The translations under genes were made by a program, and so were the position numbers. Positions 25,196 through 35,095 of a stretch of DNA of 64,000 nucleotides are shown here, one piece after another. The stretch is from assembly GCF_000092065.1 (NCBI RefSeq), contig NC_009356.1:744001-808000 (forward strand). Reading direction: 5' to 3'. The stretch's first letter is position 1. The number at the start of each line of letters is the position of its first letter. This stretch comes from Ostreococcus lucimarinus CCE9901 (lineage: Eukaryota; Chlorophyta; Mamiellophyceae; Mamiellales; Bathycoccaceae). The notes under the pieces were generated by a model, which had not been told where the DNA came from, searched no databases, and saw only the letters and a list, made by a program, of their open reading frames with translations.

Positions 25196-28100
25196 ATGTC
25201 CATCACGCTCGAAAACAAGGGCTCGCTCCGCGCGTTCCCGTCCGTGGCGAGCATGTCCAACATGTCGGAGATGTCCGCGGCGAGTGTGGAGACGCAGGAC
25301 GAGCGGTCGGCGGATGAGGTGCGCGAGGCGAAGGAGGCGACGCTCGCGAGCGACCGCGGCGAGTTCATCGAGGGCGTCGAACAAGGGAAATTCGTCGGGA
25401 CGAAGATCGCGAGCGCACTGGGGGACGTGGCGGGGGAGGTGCGGGAGGCGGCGCTGTCGGTGGGACGAGCGGCGCTGTCGGATTTGACGGATAAGGCGCG
25501 GGGAGCGGCGTGCGCGGAGGCGCTTTTGGGGTATTTGACCGGACAAGGGGCGTGCGAACCGATGAGTCACGGCGAGGATAACACGCACGGAGCGGCGATT
25601 GCGTTGTACGCACACGCGGCGCAGCTGTTTTACGACGATGCGGGGAAGGTTGAGGCGATTAAGAGAATCGTGGAGGCGCTGCGAAGCGTGCGGGACGCGG
25701 GCGCGTTCATCGGCGCCCGAGCGATCGGTAACTTGGCTGCGGACGTCCGTGAAGCCGCGATCGCGATGCTCGGCGAATTGAAGTCCAAGGCGTTGACCGG
25801 GGTAGACATCGCCGAGCGAAGGCAAGGCGCGGCGGCCATGGCTGGGATTTGCAAGGGGGTCGGCGTCGCCGCGCTCGCGGACTTACACGTCGTGGATGAG
25901 ATTAAAAAGGCTATCGAGGATAAAAAGGATCCCGTCGCTCGCGCAGGGGCGTTGTTGACGTACGCGCACATGTGTCGAACCGCTGGTCGTGGATTTGAGC
26001 CGTACGCCATCGGTGAAGCTCCCATCGTTTTCACGTTGCTCGGTGATAGAAATGCCGATGTTCGCGAGGCGGCGAATTTGGCGCAGGCTGCCGTCGTCAA
26101 GGCGTTGCCTTTGACGGCGATGAAGCTTTTATCTCCGGCATTAAATGCTGGCATGCAGCACAAGGACTGGCAGAGTAAGCTCGGCTCGTTACACATCATG
26201 GGCGACCTCGCGAACAGAGTGCCGCAATCGTTCATGCGAGCCATTCCGGATCTGTTCCCGTCGTTTTTGGACACTCTATTCGATACGCACCCGAAAGTTT
26301 CTGCGCTTTGTGAAGAAATTCTTCCCAGTATTTGCTGTTGCGTAAAAAATGCGGAGGTTTTGGGCATGATGGACCTCGTATTGAGTGCGATTCGCACACC
26401 GCAAAAAGCCACCGAGGACTGCTTGGACAAGCTTATGGAGACGACATTCGTGAACTCCATGGACGCCCCGTCCTTGGCTGTGATTTTGCCCGTCATCTTG
26501 CGCGGCCTGCGTGAGCGAACGAAAGAGCTCAAGCAAAAGGCTGCAACGACTTTCGGAAACATTTGCGCTTTGGTCGACGACCCTCGCGATCTGCTCCCGT
26601 TTATTCCGGTGTTGTTGCCCGAGTTGGAAAAGGCTGAAGAGCACTCGCATCCAGACTTGCGCGAAGCCGCGACGCGCGCAAAAACGAGTTTGATGAAAGG
26701 TATCGACGCGAGCCAGTCCGAGGAGCGCAAGGTTGCGTCGAATATCGTGAAGGAGGCCATCAATGGCGCCGGCGTCAACGTTGACGTCGAGACGCAGTCG
26801 TATGCGGCCGCGCTCGGCGGTTGGGTCATGGATTCCGCCCCGTTGCGCATTCCTCCCTCCATCTTATCGAATGACATCAAGCGTGAGCTCACTCCGGTGC
26901 TCGAAAGCGCGTTCGAAGGGAACATTCAAGCCATTGAAAAGATTGCCAATGTATCCGTGATGGCATACAAGGGCCTCGACGAATCAGCCCTGCTCGACGA
27001 AAGCACGAAGGATTACATCGTCGATCTTCAAGGCATTATTTTAGCCTTTGCCGGTCGCGTGTTACTTCAACGCACGAATTTCACGCTCGAACGTGGTCGC
27101 ACGTACGGCATCGTAGGTCAAAATGGTACCGGTAAGACGACACTTTTGAATCGCGTCGCGGCGAAGGATATCGCTGGTTTCCCGGAGGACGTCTCTGTAT
27201 ACTACATTCAGCACGAAATTATGAGTGATAAGGAAGAAACGATCGTCGACTTCATGGTTCAAATGGTACCTGAAGGTGTCACACGAGACACCGTCGTCAA
27301 CACTCTCAAAGAGGTTGGTTTCGACGACGAAAAGATGGCTGCCACTATTCAATCCCTCTCTGGCGGGTGGCGTATGAAACTCGCCATCGCGCGCGCCATG
27401 TTGTGGGACGCCGATGTTCTCTTGTTGGATGAGCCAACAAACCACTTGGACACGAGTGCTATCGCGTGGTTGACCAACTATTTGAAGTCCTTAACGAACA
27501 CCACCATCTGCCTCGTGTCGCACGACTACGACTTCCTGGCCGAGGTGCTGACGGACGTCATTCACTTGAGTGAAAAGACGCTCACATACTATCCCATGAG
27601 CTTCCGCGATTTCCAGTCGTTGAAACCTGAAATCGTCGCCGCGTTGCCGAGCAACGACAATGCGATCGCTAAGCAGTCAAACATCGAAGGTGGCTCTGCC
27701 GACGGAGCGAAAGAGGCGAAAAAAGAGAGCGGCTTTGCCATCGACCAAATCGGCGACGACCAGCCGTCGCACATCAAACCGATTCGATTCCCCGAACCGG
27801 GTGATTTGGAGGGCGTCAAGTCTCGCGCAAAATGTGTCATGTACATGAAAGAGGTATCGTTCGGCTATCCAGGAACTTCAAAGAAGATTCTCAACGGTGC
27901 TACCGTGAAAATTACGCAAAACTCTCGAGCGGCGCTCGTGGGCCTCAACGGCGCCGGTAAGACGACGCTTTTGAAGTTACTCATCGGCGCACTTCAAATC
28001 GATGAAGGTGTCGGGGAAGTCTGGCGCCACCACAACTTGCGACTGTCCTACATCGCGCAACACTCCATGCAGCACTTGGAAGAGTCTTTGGAGAACACGC

Positions 28101-28918
28101 CGTTGGAGTACTTGCAAAACCGCTTCTACAATGGTCGCGATAAAGAAATCGCCAAGCGCGCCTCGCACAACTTGAGCAAGGACGAGCTCGCAACATCGCA
28201 AGAGCGTGGTAACATCATGGATGTCATTGGTCGCGTGATGCGAGGTAAACATCTGTTTTACGAAGTGCGCCGCGCCGGACGCGAAGAAAACGACACCGAT
28301 TGGGAAATGATGAGTTCGTTAGAGCGCAAGGATCCGTACGTGATGAAGATGGTGCGTAACTTTGACGAAAAGCTCAAGGCGATGCAATCGGGTATGGATT
28401 TACGACCGCTCACCAAAGAAGAAGTGCGCATTCACTTGGAAAACTTTGGTATTGATCAAGATTTGGCCATGGGGAAAATCAAGCGCATGTCCGGCGGGCA
28501 AAAGAGTCGACTCGTCCTCGCCGCGGCCATGTGGACGAATCCACACATCATCGCTCTTGATGAGCCGACAAACTACTTAGATAACGATACCTTAGCTGCG
28601 TTGACCAAGGCGCTCATTGATTTCAAGGGTGGGGTGATTACGATTTCCCACAACGAGCCGTTCGTGAACGCCGTGTGTGACGAATTGTGGCGAGTCGGCG
28701 ACGGAGTCGTCGTGACGGAGCCTGTAGCGGGTAAGGCGCCGAAGAAACTTTCTGTGGCTGAACGACGGGCTCTCAAAGCCGGCATCGACGCCGAGGAGGC
28801 GACGATGAAAGAAGCACAGAACAACAAAAAACTCACCGCCAAGGAAAAGAAGGAAGCGGCGGCGGCGAAGAAGGCGGCTGCTGGTCCGGTCAAGGATCTG
28901 TACGGTCGCGGCAAATAA
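25196..28918 (+). CDS. Translation elongation factor 3 (eEF3), ABC-F ATPase with HEAT repeats
   Basis: A 1240-residue protein with the full eEF3 layout. Residues about 60-400 are HEAT-type helices (for example HKDWQSKLGSLHIMGDLANR). A four-helix segment follows, then two ABC domains. ABC1 has Walker A GQNGTGKTTLL near residue 640, signature LSGGWRMKLAIARAML and Walker B VLLLDEPTNHLD. ABC2 has GLNGAGKTTLL near residue 915, signature MSGGQKSRLVLAAAMW and IIALDEPTNYLD. Between the ABC2 Walker A and signature sits an insertion of chromodomain size, as in yeast eEF3. The tail is Lys/Ala-rich. In fungi eEF3 releases E-site tRNA from the ribosome. The coding sequence is clearly less GC-rich than neighbours and looks like that of a highly expressed gene. 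Confidence 0.95.
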   Translation: MSITLENKGSLRAFPSVASMSNMSEMSAASVETQDERSADEVREAKEATLASDRGEFIEGVEQGKFVGTKIASALGDVAGEVREAALSVGRAALSDLTDKARGAACAEALLGYLTGQGACEPMSHGEDNTHGAAIALYAHAAQLFYDDAGKVEAIKRIVEALRSVRDAGAFIGARAIGNLAADVREAAIAMLGELKSKALTGVDIAERRQGAAAMAGICKGVGVAALADLHVVDEIKKAIEDKKDPVARAGALLTYAHMCRTAGRGFEPYAIGEAPIVFTLLGDRNADVREAANLAQAAVVKALPLTAMKLLSPALNAGMQHKDWQSKLGSLHIMGDLANRVPQSFMRAIPDLFPSFLDTLFDTHPKVSALCEEILPSICCCVKNAEVLGMMDLVLSAIRTPQKATEDCLDKLMETTFVNSMDAPSLAVILPVILRGLRERTKELKQKAATTFGNICALVDDPRDLLPFIPVLLPELEKAEEHSHPDLREAATRAKTSLMKGIDASQSEERKVASNIVKEAINGAGVNVDVETQSYAAALGGWVMDSAPLRIPPSILSNDIKRELTPVLESAFEGNIQAIEKIANVSVMAYKGLDESALLDESTKDYIVDLQGIILAFAGRVLLQRTNFTLERGRTYGIVGQNGTGKTTLLNRVAAKDIAGFPEDVSVYYIQHEIMSDKEETIVDFMVQMVPEGVTRDTVVNTLKEVGFDDEKMAATIQSLSGGWRMKLAIARAMLWDADVLLLDEPTNHLDTSAIAWLTNYLKSLTNTTICLVSHDYDFLAEVLTDVIHLSEKTLTYYPMSFRDFQSLKPEIVAALPSNDNAIAKQSNIEGGSADGAKEAKKESGFAIDQIGDDQPSHIKPIRFPEPGDLEGVKSRAKCVMYMKEVSFGYPGTSKKILNGATVKITQNSRAALVGLNGAGKTTLLKLLIGALQIDEGVGEVWRHHNLRLSYIAQHSMQHLEESLENTPLEYLQNRFYNGRDKEIAKRASHNLSKDELATSQERGNIMDVIGRVMRGKHLFYEVRRAGREENDTDWEMMSSLERKDPYVMKMVRNFDEKLKAMQSGMDLRPLTKEEVRIHLENFGIDQDLAMGKIKRMSGGQKSRLVLAAAMWTNPHIIALDEPTNYLDNDTLAALTKALIDFKGGVITISHNEPFVNAVCDELWRVGDGVVVTEPVAGKAPKKLSVAERRALKAGIDAEEATMKEAQNNKKLTAKEKKEAAAAKKAAAGPVKDLYGRGK

Positions 28919-28965
28919 CATTCTTTCAGCTTTTAATTCGAATTGCACTCTCAACAAACTATTTT

Positions 28966-30849
28966 CTACACAGTCGTCGCTCCCTCGTTGGTGACGACCT
29001 CTTTTTCTACAAACTCAAGGATATCGTTCGACGTGATGTTGTCCTGAATTGATTTCCACGTCTTTTCGTAAGTGGTGATGAAATTCGGCGTATCTTTATC
29101 CGACCTCGTACGCAAGAAAACCCACGTTTTTTCATTCATATCCCACGTGCACTCGACGATTTTACCATCCAAGCTTTCGAGTGGATCCGTGCGTGTGACA
29201 AAATCGTCCTCGAGGCGGGCGAGCGCGCCGCCTTTTTGACCCACAAAGAGCAAACCTTTATCTCGCGATACGCGCAAGAGAAAGTCGACCGAGTTCAACC
29301 CTGGAAACTTCCACTTGAGCAGTGCTTCGTACGTTTGCGGGACGTACGGCACATTTGAGGGTTGGAAAATCAATCCATCGCTTTCGTGCGACAGGGCGGG
29401 AATGAACTTTTCGATGAATGAGCGCGCAAAATTCAGCGGGAAAAATTCCTTTGTGCGAACAGAAAACGGTTCTTTATGCGCGGCGTAAGCTCCACTCGGA
29501 CCCGCCTGCGCGAGAAACGCCTTTCTCGGTTCGACGACGAACTCACGCACAATGTTCAATCGCTCCAAGAACGGACGTTGCGTCACGCGTTCGCCGTTGA
29601 TGGCCATCAAATCGTACGCTAGATACCGGCGCGTCTGCTTCTTCGTCTGAGGATCGGTGTCGACGACCATCTCGCCATCCATCAACGTACAGTGGTGTAC
29701 GTTGGTTCCAAACTTTTTGTGCGGTAAAGGAAATCGCATTTGCACGCGGCGAATAGCGAATTTTCTATCGATCAAGTACGTGCCATCGCGCATAAGCATT
29801 AATAAATAACGCGTCCCGTCCGCCTTCCACGTCACGCTGTATGGTTCACGTTTCAAGAGCTCCATGTTGTTGCGACTCAGACTCACCGGCTGTGATCCAG
29901 GAAAGTTATCAACGCGTCCTGAGGCCCCATCGTCTGACATGACCGCCCACACGCAAAGCTTTCGAATCTCGTGCGCCATTTCCTCGTACACCTCCTCGCC
30001 GACGACGTCTTCGTGATGCATCGATCCCGCATCACTCTCGACCTCCGCAATCTCCATCGCGCGCTGCAACGCTCTGCGCGTCCCCGGTATCGGTGCTCGA
30101 CTGTGCGCTAACGTCTTCTTATACGTCAAATTCACCCTCGGATCGAACAGATCTCCCGCCGGTATCTTGTCGTCCGTCAACGGCGGCGCGTCGCTCAAAT
30201 CGTCGCTCTTCCACGCCGGCACTTTCGGATCCTTCGTCGTGCTAAACCTCCGTTCGAGATAATAATCAAACAAGCTCTCCAAGTACTCGCTCTTGTATAT
30301 CCCCGGCGGTCGCACTTTCGCGAACTCCGTCACCCACTTATTCAACTCGGGCCAGCCTCGCGCGCGCTGACAATAATGCGTCAACATCGCGCCCGTTCGA
30401 TTAAACCCGTGCGTACAGTGCACCAATATCGTCGGCGCATACCCTTGTCTCGCCTTTTCCTGCCATCCCGGATCGCTCGCCATCTCCGCCGCGCATCTTT
30501 GCACCGCGTACACGAATTCGCTCACCTCCCGCGGCGCCGGCGCGCCGTCCCGTCCCGCGCACCGAATCTTATACACCCTCACCCCGTACTTTTCGAAGTC
30601 GCTCGCGTCGTAATACCTCGACGTGTTCGTGAGATCGATCACCATCGCCACCGCGCGTCCTTTGCTCTGCGCCAGCGCCAGCGCGTCGTCGGGCGTGTAC
30701 CAATCCTCTCTCGGGACGTCGGCGTAGAATTGCTCCCTCAGCGGCGCCTTGGACGCGAGAAACATCCCCGCGAACGGTTCGGACATGCGCGGGCACGCCG
30801 TCCATCCCTCGGGCGTCGCCCACGCGCCGCGCGGGCCGTCGTCGGGCAT
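28966..30849 (-). CDS. Bifunctional mRNA capping enzyme (RNA 5'-triphosphatase + guanylyltransferase)
   Basis: A 627-residue protein. The N-terminal half is a cysteine-phosphatase-like RNA triphosphatase with the P-loop VHCTHGFNRTGAML (Cys and Arg of the HCxxxxxR motif) and TSRYYDASDFEKYGV upstream. The C-terminal half is a guanylyltransferase: the GMP-accepting Lys lies in VTWKADGTRYLLML near residue 340, followed by LIDRKFAIRRVQMRFP, CTLMDGEMVVD, SDGLIFQP and LLKWKFPGLNSVDF. This two-domain arrangement is the metazoan/plant type, not the fungal type with a metal-dependent triphosphatase. It adds the guanosine cap to nascent Pol II transcripts. Its start codon is only 56 bases from the QTRT2 start on the other strand. 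Confidence 0.95.
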   Translation of the reverse strand: MPDDGPRGAWATPEGWTACPRMSEPFAGMFLASKAPLREQFYADVPREDWYTPDDALALAQSKGRAVAMVIDLTNTSRYYDASDFEKYGVRVYKIRCAGRDGAPAPREVSEFVYAVQRCAAEMASDPGWQEKARQGYAPTILVHCTHGFNRTGAMLTHYCQRARGWPELNKWVTEFAKVRPPGIYKSEYLESLFDYYLERRFSTTKDPKVPAWKSDDLSDAPPLTDDKIPAGDLFDPRVNLTYKKTLAHSRAPIPGTRRALQRAMEIAEVESDAGSMHHEDVVGEEVYEEMAHEIRKLCVWAVMSDDGASGRVDNFPGSQPVSLSRNNMELLKREPYSVTWKADGTRYLLMLMRDGTYLIDRKFAIRRVQMRFPLPHKKFGTNVHHCTLMDGEMVVDTDPQTKKQTRRYLAYDLMAINGERVTQRPFLERLNIVREFVVEPRKAFLAQAGPSGAYAAHKEPFSVRTKEFFPLNFARSFIEKFIPALSHESDGLIFQPSNVPYVPQTYEALLKWKFPGLNSVDFLLRVSRDKGLLFVGQKGGALARLEDDFVTRTDPLESLDGKIVECTWDMNEKTWVFLRTRSDKDTPNFITTYEKTWKSIQDNITSNDILEFVEKEVVTNEGATTV

Positions 30850-30905
30850 TCGTGAGGCGCGAAGTGACGCGCGGACCGTCGCCGCGCCAGTCCGCGACGC
30901 TCGCG

Positions 30906-32210
30906 ATGACGTTCGCGTTCGCGCCGAGCGCCGCGAACGCCTCGCGCGCGCGCGCGCGGTGCGGGACGATCGCGCACGGCGACGGCGCGCGCACGCCGAC
31001 GCCGACGGCGCTCGCGCCGACGTCCAAGGGCGAACACGCGACGCTCACGAAGGATGTTTTGGACGACGTCGAGACGCGACTGCGCGCCGCGCTGCGCGCG
31101 CGGCGACGCGCGAACGACGACGGGACGAGCGATGAGGGGTGTTTATTCGGATGCGCGCTCGTCGGCGCGCACTTCGCGAGGAAGACGAAGCGCGGGACGA
31201 AGCGGAAGCGCGACGGCGACGAAGCCGAAGGCGAAGAAGCCGAGGGCGACGAGGCGGCGTGTCCGCCGCCGCGGCGATTAACGCTCGGACACTACAGGGA
31301 TTCGATGTACTTTGGTATGAATGCGCAGAATCGCTCGGGTGCGGACGCGTTGGCGTGCGAGACGCCGTATGGGCAGAGGAGTTTGGACGCGCGCGAGTAC
31401 GCGAGGATTTGGCGGTCGGGCGCGGCGCACGCGGCGGTTTCGTTGGCGGATGAACACGGAGGGTGGGAGAGCGCGAAGAAGAGTAAGACAGCGGCGATAC
31501 GTACGTGTGCATGGCTGGATGCGTGCGCGAAAGAGGCGAAAACATTGAGGTTGCCGTTGTTTGGGGCGTTGACGGGGGGCGAACACGCAGAGGTGCGCGA
31601 AGAGTGTTCGCGTCGAGTGGCGGAACGGGATGATGACGTCGTGGGGTACGCGCTGAGCGGGTTCTTCGCCGGTGAAGACGTCAGTACGCGAGGAGCGTGC
31701 GTAGAGGCGTCGTTGAAGCACATCCCGAGCGAGAAACCGCGCTATTTGTCGGGGACGACGACGGTGGAAGACATCGTGGACAACATCGACAGAGGCGTCG
31801 ACGTGTTCGACGCGAGTTGGGCGAGCGAAACTGCGCAACGCGGGCGCGCGTTTTGTTTCCCAGTCGATGAAGAAGATGATGAGATGGAAGCAGAAGACGC
31901 CGAATCGCGCGCGACGTCGGGGAGCGACGCGTATTCCATCAACATTTGGTCGACGTCGTACAAGACGGATTTCACCCCGTTCATTCGCGGAGACCGCTGT
32001 CGCTGCCCCGCGTGCGCCGAGCACACTCGGGCCTACGTGCATCACTTATTACAAGCGCACGAGATGACCGCGGACGTCTTGCTCGAGGCGCATAACCTAT
32101 ATCACATCGCCGCGTTCTTTGCCGCGGCGAGACGCGCGATTCGGTGCGGTCGGTGGCAAGAATTTGCCGCCTTCCACCGCGCGTACGCCCAGCGCGCGCG
32201 CGAAACGTAG
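30906..32210 (+). CDS. QTRT2: Queuine tRNA-ribosyltransferase accessory subunit 2
   Basis: A 434-residue TIM-barrel protein of the tRNA-guanine transglycosylase superfamily. The zinc site is at the C-terminal end: DRCRCPACAEHTRAYVHHLL, followed by QAHEMTADVLLEAHNLYH, giving the CxCxxC...H ligand set. VVGYALSGFFAGED and PRYLSGTTTVEDIVDNIDRG match barrel strands where the catalytic subunit has its key Asp; here the catalytic arrangement is missing, which marks QTRT2 rather than QTRT1. QTRT2 pairs with QTRT1 to exchange guanine-34 for queuine in tRNA-His, -Asn, -Asp and -Tyr. The alga would need external queuine. The Lys/Glu-rich loop near residue 100 (TKRGTKRKRDGDEAEGE) is a lineage insertion. 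The capping enzyme is divergent 56 bases away. Confidence 0.9.
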   Translation: MTFAFAPSAANASRARARCGTIAHGDGARTPTPTALAPTSKGEHATLTKDVLDDVETRLRAALRARRRANDDGTSDEGCLFGCALVGAHFARKTKRGTKRKRDGDEAEGEEAEGDEAACPPPRRLTLGHYRDSMYFGMNAQNRSGADALACETPYGQRSLDAREYARIWRSGAAHAAVSLADEHGGWESAKKSKTAAIRTCAWLDACAKEAKTLRLPLFGALTGGEHAEVREECSRRVAERDDDVVGYALSGFFAGEDVSTRGACVEASLKHIPSEKPRYLSGTTTVEDIVDNIDRGVDVFDASWASETAQRGRAFCFPVDEEDDEMEAEDAESRATSGSDAYSINIWSTSYKTDFTPFIRGDRCRCPACAEHTRAYVHHLLQAHEMTADVLLEAHNLYHIAAFFAAARRAIRCGRWQEFAAFHRAYAQRARET

Positions 32211-32231
32211 TGTTAGACATAGTTATAGCAT

Positions 32232-34451
32232 ATGATTCTTCGCGTTTGCTCGAAGCGCGCGCGCGCGACTCCGATGAAAACATTCAAAGCGCTCGCGCGT
32301 CCCGGTCGCCATCCGCAGTCCTCGATGCCCCTGATGCGCACCGTCGACGCCAAACCCGCCGTTCTCGCGCGTTGGCGCCGCCCATCGCCTCGAACGTCGT
32401 CGCGCGCCGCGTCATCGCGCGATCCGAGCGACGCGCGACCTGCAATTTTGGGTTTCGGCAGCGCCGGCGTGGACTACATAGCCAAACTCGACGGCGCTTT
32501 CCCGACGCCTGACGCCAAAACGCGCGCGTCCGAGCTCGAAATCGTGGGCGGAGGGAACTGCGCGAACGCGCTCGTCGCCGCTTCGCGCCTTGGCGCGCGC
32601 ACGGCGCTGGTCTCGAAAGTGGGAACCGACGGGGTGGGGACGCAGATTTTGACAGAGCTGGGCGAACGCGAAGGCGTCGACGTGTCTCATGTCGTACGAC
32701 GCGGGAACAGGTCGCCTTTCACGTACATCATGGTCACATCGTCGTCAAACGGAGATGGAGAGTCCACGCGAACGTGCGTGCACACGCCTGGGGAGACGTT
32801 GGAGGTGGAAGAGTTGGGCGACGTCGCCGCGCTGCTGGAAGCGGTTCATCCGGATGTCGTCTTCTTCGATGGACGACTCACAGAGAGCGCTATCGCGCTC
32901 GCGCGCGTCGCGGAAACGCGTGGAATTAGGGTGCTCGTCGAGTGTGAACGATTGAGAGATGGACTAGACGAACTTGTGCGGCTTGCGGACGTCGTGGTGA
33001 CGTCGAAGAATTACCCGCTTGATAGATTTACGGAGACGAAGACGCTAGGAGACGCGATGACAGAAATGTTTGCGTGTTTGCCGAAGGCAAAAGTGATGGT
33101 GACGACGCTCGGCGCGCGAGGGGCGGTAGCTTTGGTACGAGATGGTGTCGAAACTCCGGAAGTGGGGGAAGGGACGGCGTTGGATGACGTCGTGTCGAGA
33201 TTGGAGAACGCGGCCCTCCGCGGCGATGACGAGACGCCCGGACCGAGCGTGGAGACGGAATCCTTGGTAATCCGAGACGCAAGCGGCGAACGACGTTTCA
33301 AGGCAAAAGTTGTGTTCACGCCGGCGAAACGTTTGACGGACAACCAAGTGGTCGACACCACCGGGGCAGGCGACGCGTTCATAGGCACGCTCGCAATGTC
33401 GGCGTGCTCGGAGGATTTCAACGTCGCCAGCGCGATGCGCCTTGGCGCATACGTTGCGGCGACGAAATGCGGTGGCATTGGAGCGCGAAGCGCATTGCCG
33501 CATCGCAAAGATATTCCAGAATCATTATTTGAAGAATATCCGCTCAAATCGGCGTCGTCGCGCCGAGCGGCAATTTTCTCACTCGTCCTCGCTGGCCTAT
33601 CCTCGCTCGCCGAACCCGCGACTGCGGCGGACGAAGTGGACACGAAGAAACTTACCGAACTCTTCAACCGAGCCATGCAAGCGACGACGTATGAAGAGAG
33701 TGAAGCGATCTGGACCAAGGCGATAGAGCTCTCGCCCGAGGGTTCGCGCGCGCGGAGTGCGGCGTTTTCGAACCGTGGCACGCTTCGACTGCAGTATCAG
33801 GAATGGCAGGGCGCGGTGGACGATCTCCAAGCAAGCGTAGACCTCGACGGGAATAATCCCGATCCGCTGTCGTTGAATAATCTCGGCAACGCCAAGGGCG
33901 CGCTCAATCAGTGGGACTCCGCGATGGCAGATTTTCTGGAAGCGTCGAGGACGGAGGACATGCGAGCCATCGCGCTGGCAAACTACGCGTTGGCGGCGTT
34001 TCAGACCGAGCGCGATGATTTGGCGATAACCACGGCTCGAAAGCTTTTGAGAAGAGATCCAGAATTTTTAGACATGCGCGCCGCTTTATCGGCGTTCCTT
34101 TGGAGTGAAGGTCGTTTCGACGACGCCGAGGCGGAGTGGACTTTTCTGTGTAAGAGTGGACGCGGTTTCGGCGCCAAGCGTTCAGCGGAAGAGAAACGCG
34201 ATGCCGGCGCCATCGCGTACGGCTTCGAGCTCTTCACGCAGTCTGCAAATCAAATCGTCGCCGAACTAGACGGTGGTGTCAAAGACGCCGGTTTAGACAC
34301 GCCGTGTCGGCTGTACAAGACGACCGACACGGTGGCCAACCGCTGGCCTCCGCGCGCCACCGCCGCGTTGGATGCCTTCTTACGCGTCCGAGGCGACGGC
34401 CAAGCACTCGATTACGACGGTCGCGTGAAGACGTTCAATTTTAGGCATTAA
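32232..34451 (+). CDS. PfkB-family carbohydrate kinase fused to a TPR domain with an internal lumen-type signal
   Basis: A single 739-residue frame. Residues 1-70 look like a plastid transit peptide; an ATG at 32274 is an alternative start. Residues 70-430 are a ribokinase/PfkB kinase: ELEIVGGGNCANALVAASR, LVSKVGTDGVGTQI, and the anion-hole/catalytic motif VVDTTGAGDAFIGTL (Asp381). At 441-467 comes SSRRAAIFSLVLAGLSSLA then EPATAADE, which has the twin-Arg, hydrophobic core and AxA cleavage pattern of a thylakoid Tat signal. Residues 470-739 are TPR helices (SAAFSNRGTLRLQYQEWQGA, LSLNNLGNAKGALNQWDSA). No ATG lies between the two parts and no intron is evident, so a true fusion or polyprotein is the simplest reading. 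Confidence 0.85.
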   Translation: MILRVCSKRARATPMKTFKALARPGRHPQSSMPLMRTVDAKPAVLARWRRPSPRTSSRAASSRDPSDARPAILGFGSAGVDYIAKLDGAFPTPDAKTRASELEIVGGGNCANALVAASRLGARTALVSKVGTDGVGTQILTELGEREGVDVSHVVRRGNRSPFTYIMVTSSSNGDGESTRTCVHTPGETLEVEELGDVAALLEAVHPDVVFFDGRLTESAIALARVAETRGIRVLVECERLRDGLDELVRLADVVVTSKNYPLDRFTETKTLGDAMTEMFACLPKAKVMVTTLGARGAVALVRDGVETPEVGEGTALDDVVSRLENAALRGDDETPGPSVETESLVIRDASGERRFKAKVVFTPAKRLTDNQVVDTTGAGDAFIGTLAMSACSEDFNVASAMRLGAYVAATKCGGIGARSALPHRKDIPESLFEEYPLKSASSRRAAIFSLVLAGLSSLAEPATAADEVDTKKLTELFNRAMQATTYEESEAIWTKAIELSPEGSRARSAAFSNRGTLRLQYQEWQGAVDDLQASVDLDGNNPDPLSLNNLGNAKGALNQWDSAMADFLEASRTEDMRAIALANYALAAFQTERDDLAITTARKLLRRDPEFLDMRAALSAFLWSEGRFDDAEAEWTFLCKSGRGFGAKRSAEEKRDAGAIAYGFELFTQSANQIVAELDGGVKDAGLDTPCRLYKTTDTVANRWPPRATAALDAFLRVRGDGQALDYDGRVKTFNFRH

Positions 34452-34572
34452 TTTACGAATTTCATAGACGCGCTCGTGAACGCAGTTCATTCTCGACGAC
34501 TCGTCGTCGCGCTCGCGTCCCGCGCGGCGCGGCGTCCCGCGCCTCAGTGTCCCGCGCGCCTCCGTCCCCATC

Positions 34573-34983
34573 ATGCGCGCGCTCCGCGCGCTCTCGCGCG
34601 CCGTGGACCCCACGCGCGCGTTCGCGTCGCTCGAATCGTGTTCGACGTCCCGCGCGCGCGCGCGCGCGACGCAAAGCGACGCGAACCTTCCCGTCAAGAC
34701 GCCCAAGCCCAAACGAGACATGACCAACGCCGTCGTCGTCGAGTCCATCCGCCGCAAGAAACTCGCCAAAGGCATCGTCGACGCGCGCTTACCTCCGCCC
34801 GCGCTGTGCCCGACGTGCGAGCGGCGGTTTTGCCGATGCGAGGACCGCGCGCCGGAGCCTCCGCGCGCGCCGCTGGAGAGCGACTGCTGCGCGAGCGAAC
34901 CGGCGTGTAAATTCTGCGTCAAGGTCGTCTACGAGGAGTTATTAGCGGAGTACGAGGCGGTGATGACGAAACGTCACGCGTGA
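34573..34983 (+). CDS. OXLD1-like cysteine-motif protein (oxidoreductase-like N-terminal family)
   Basis: A 136-residue protein. The N terminus (MRALRALSRAVDPTRAFASL) is basic and Ser/Arg-rich, compatible with a mitochondrial presequence. The C-terminal motif PEPPRAPLESDCCASEPACKFCVKVVYEELLAEYE matches, in overlapping parts, the small Pfam 'oxidoreductase-like' signature: a Pro-rich lead, DCC, a Cys-x-x-Cys, then an aromatic-rich helix. A second pair of close cysteines (CPTCERRFCRC) lies before it, so the protein may bind metal. Animal OXLD1 is mitochondrial, but its biochemical role is not established. It follows the PfkB-TPR gene by 121 bases. Confidence 0.7.
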   Translation: MRALRALSRAVDPTRAFASLESCSTSRARARATQSDANLPVKTPKPKRDMTNAVVVESIRRKKLAKGIVDARLPPPALCPTCERRFCRCEDRAPEPPRAPLESDCCASEPACKFCVKVVYEELLAEYEAVMTKRHA

Positions 34984-35095
34984 GCGTCGTCTCGAGGCGC
35001 CGTTCCGCGGCGGCGCGTAGGTAGCGTTGTACATGTACACTATAGTAATTTCTAGCGCTCGCGCCGTCGAGTCGGCGAAATCGAGCGCGCGTTCG

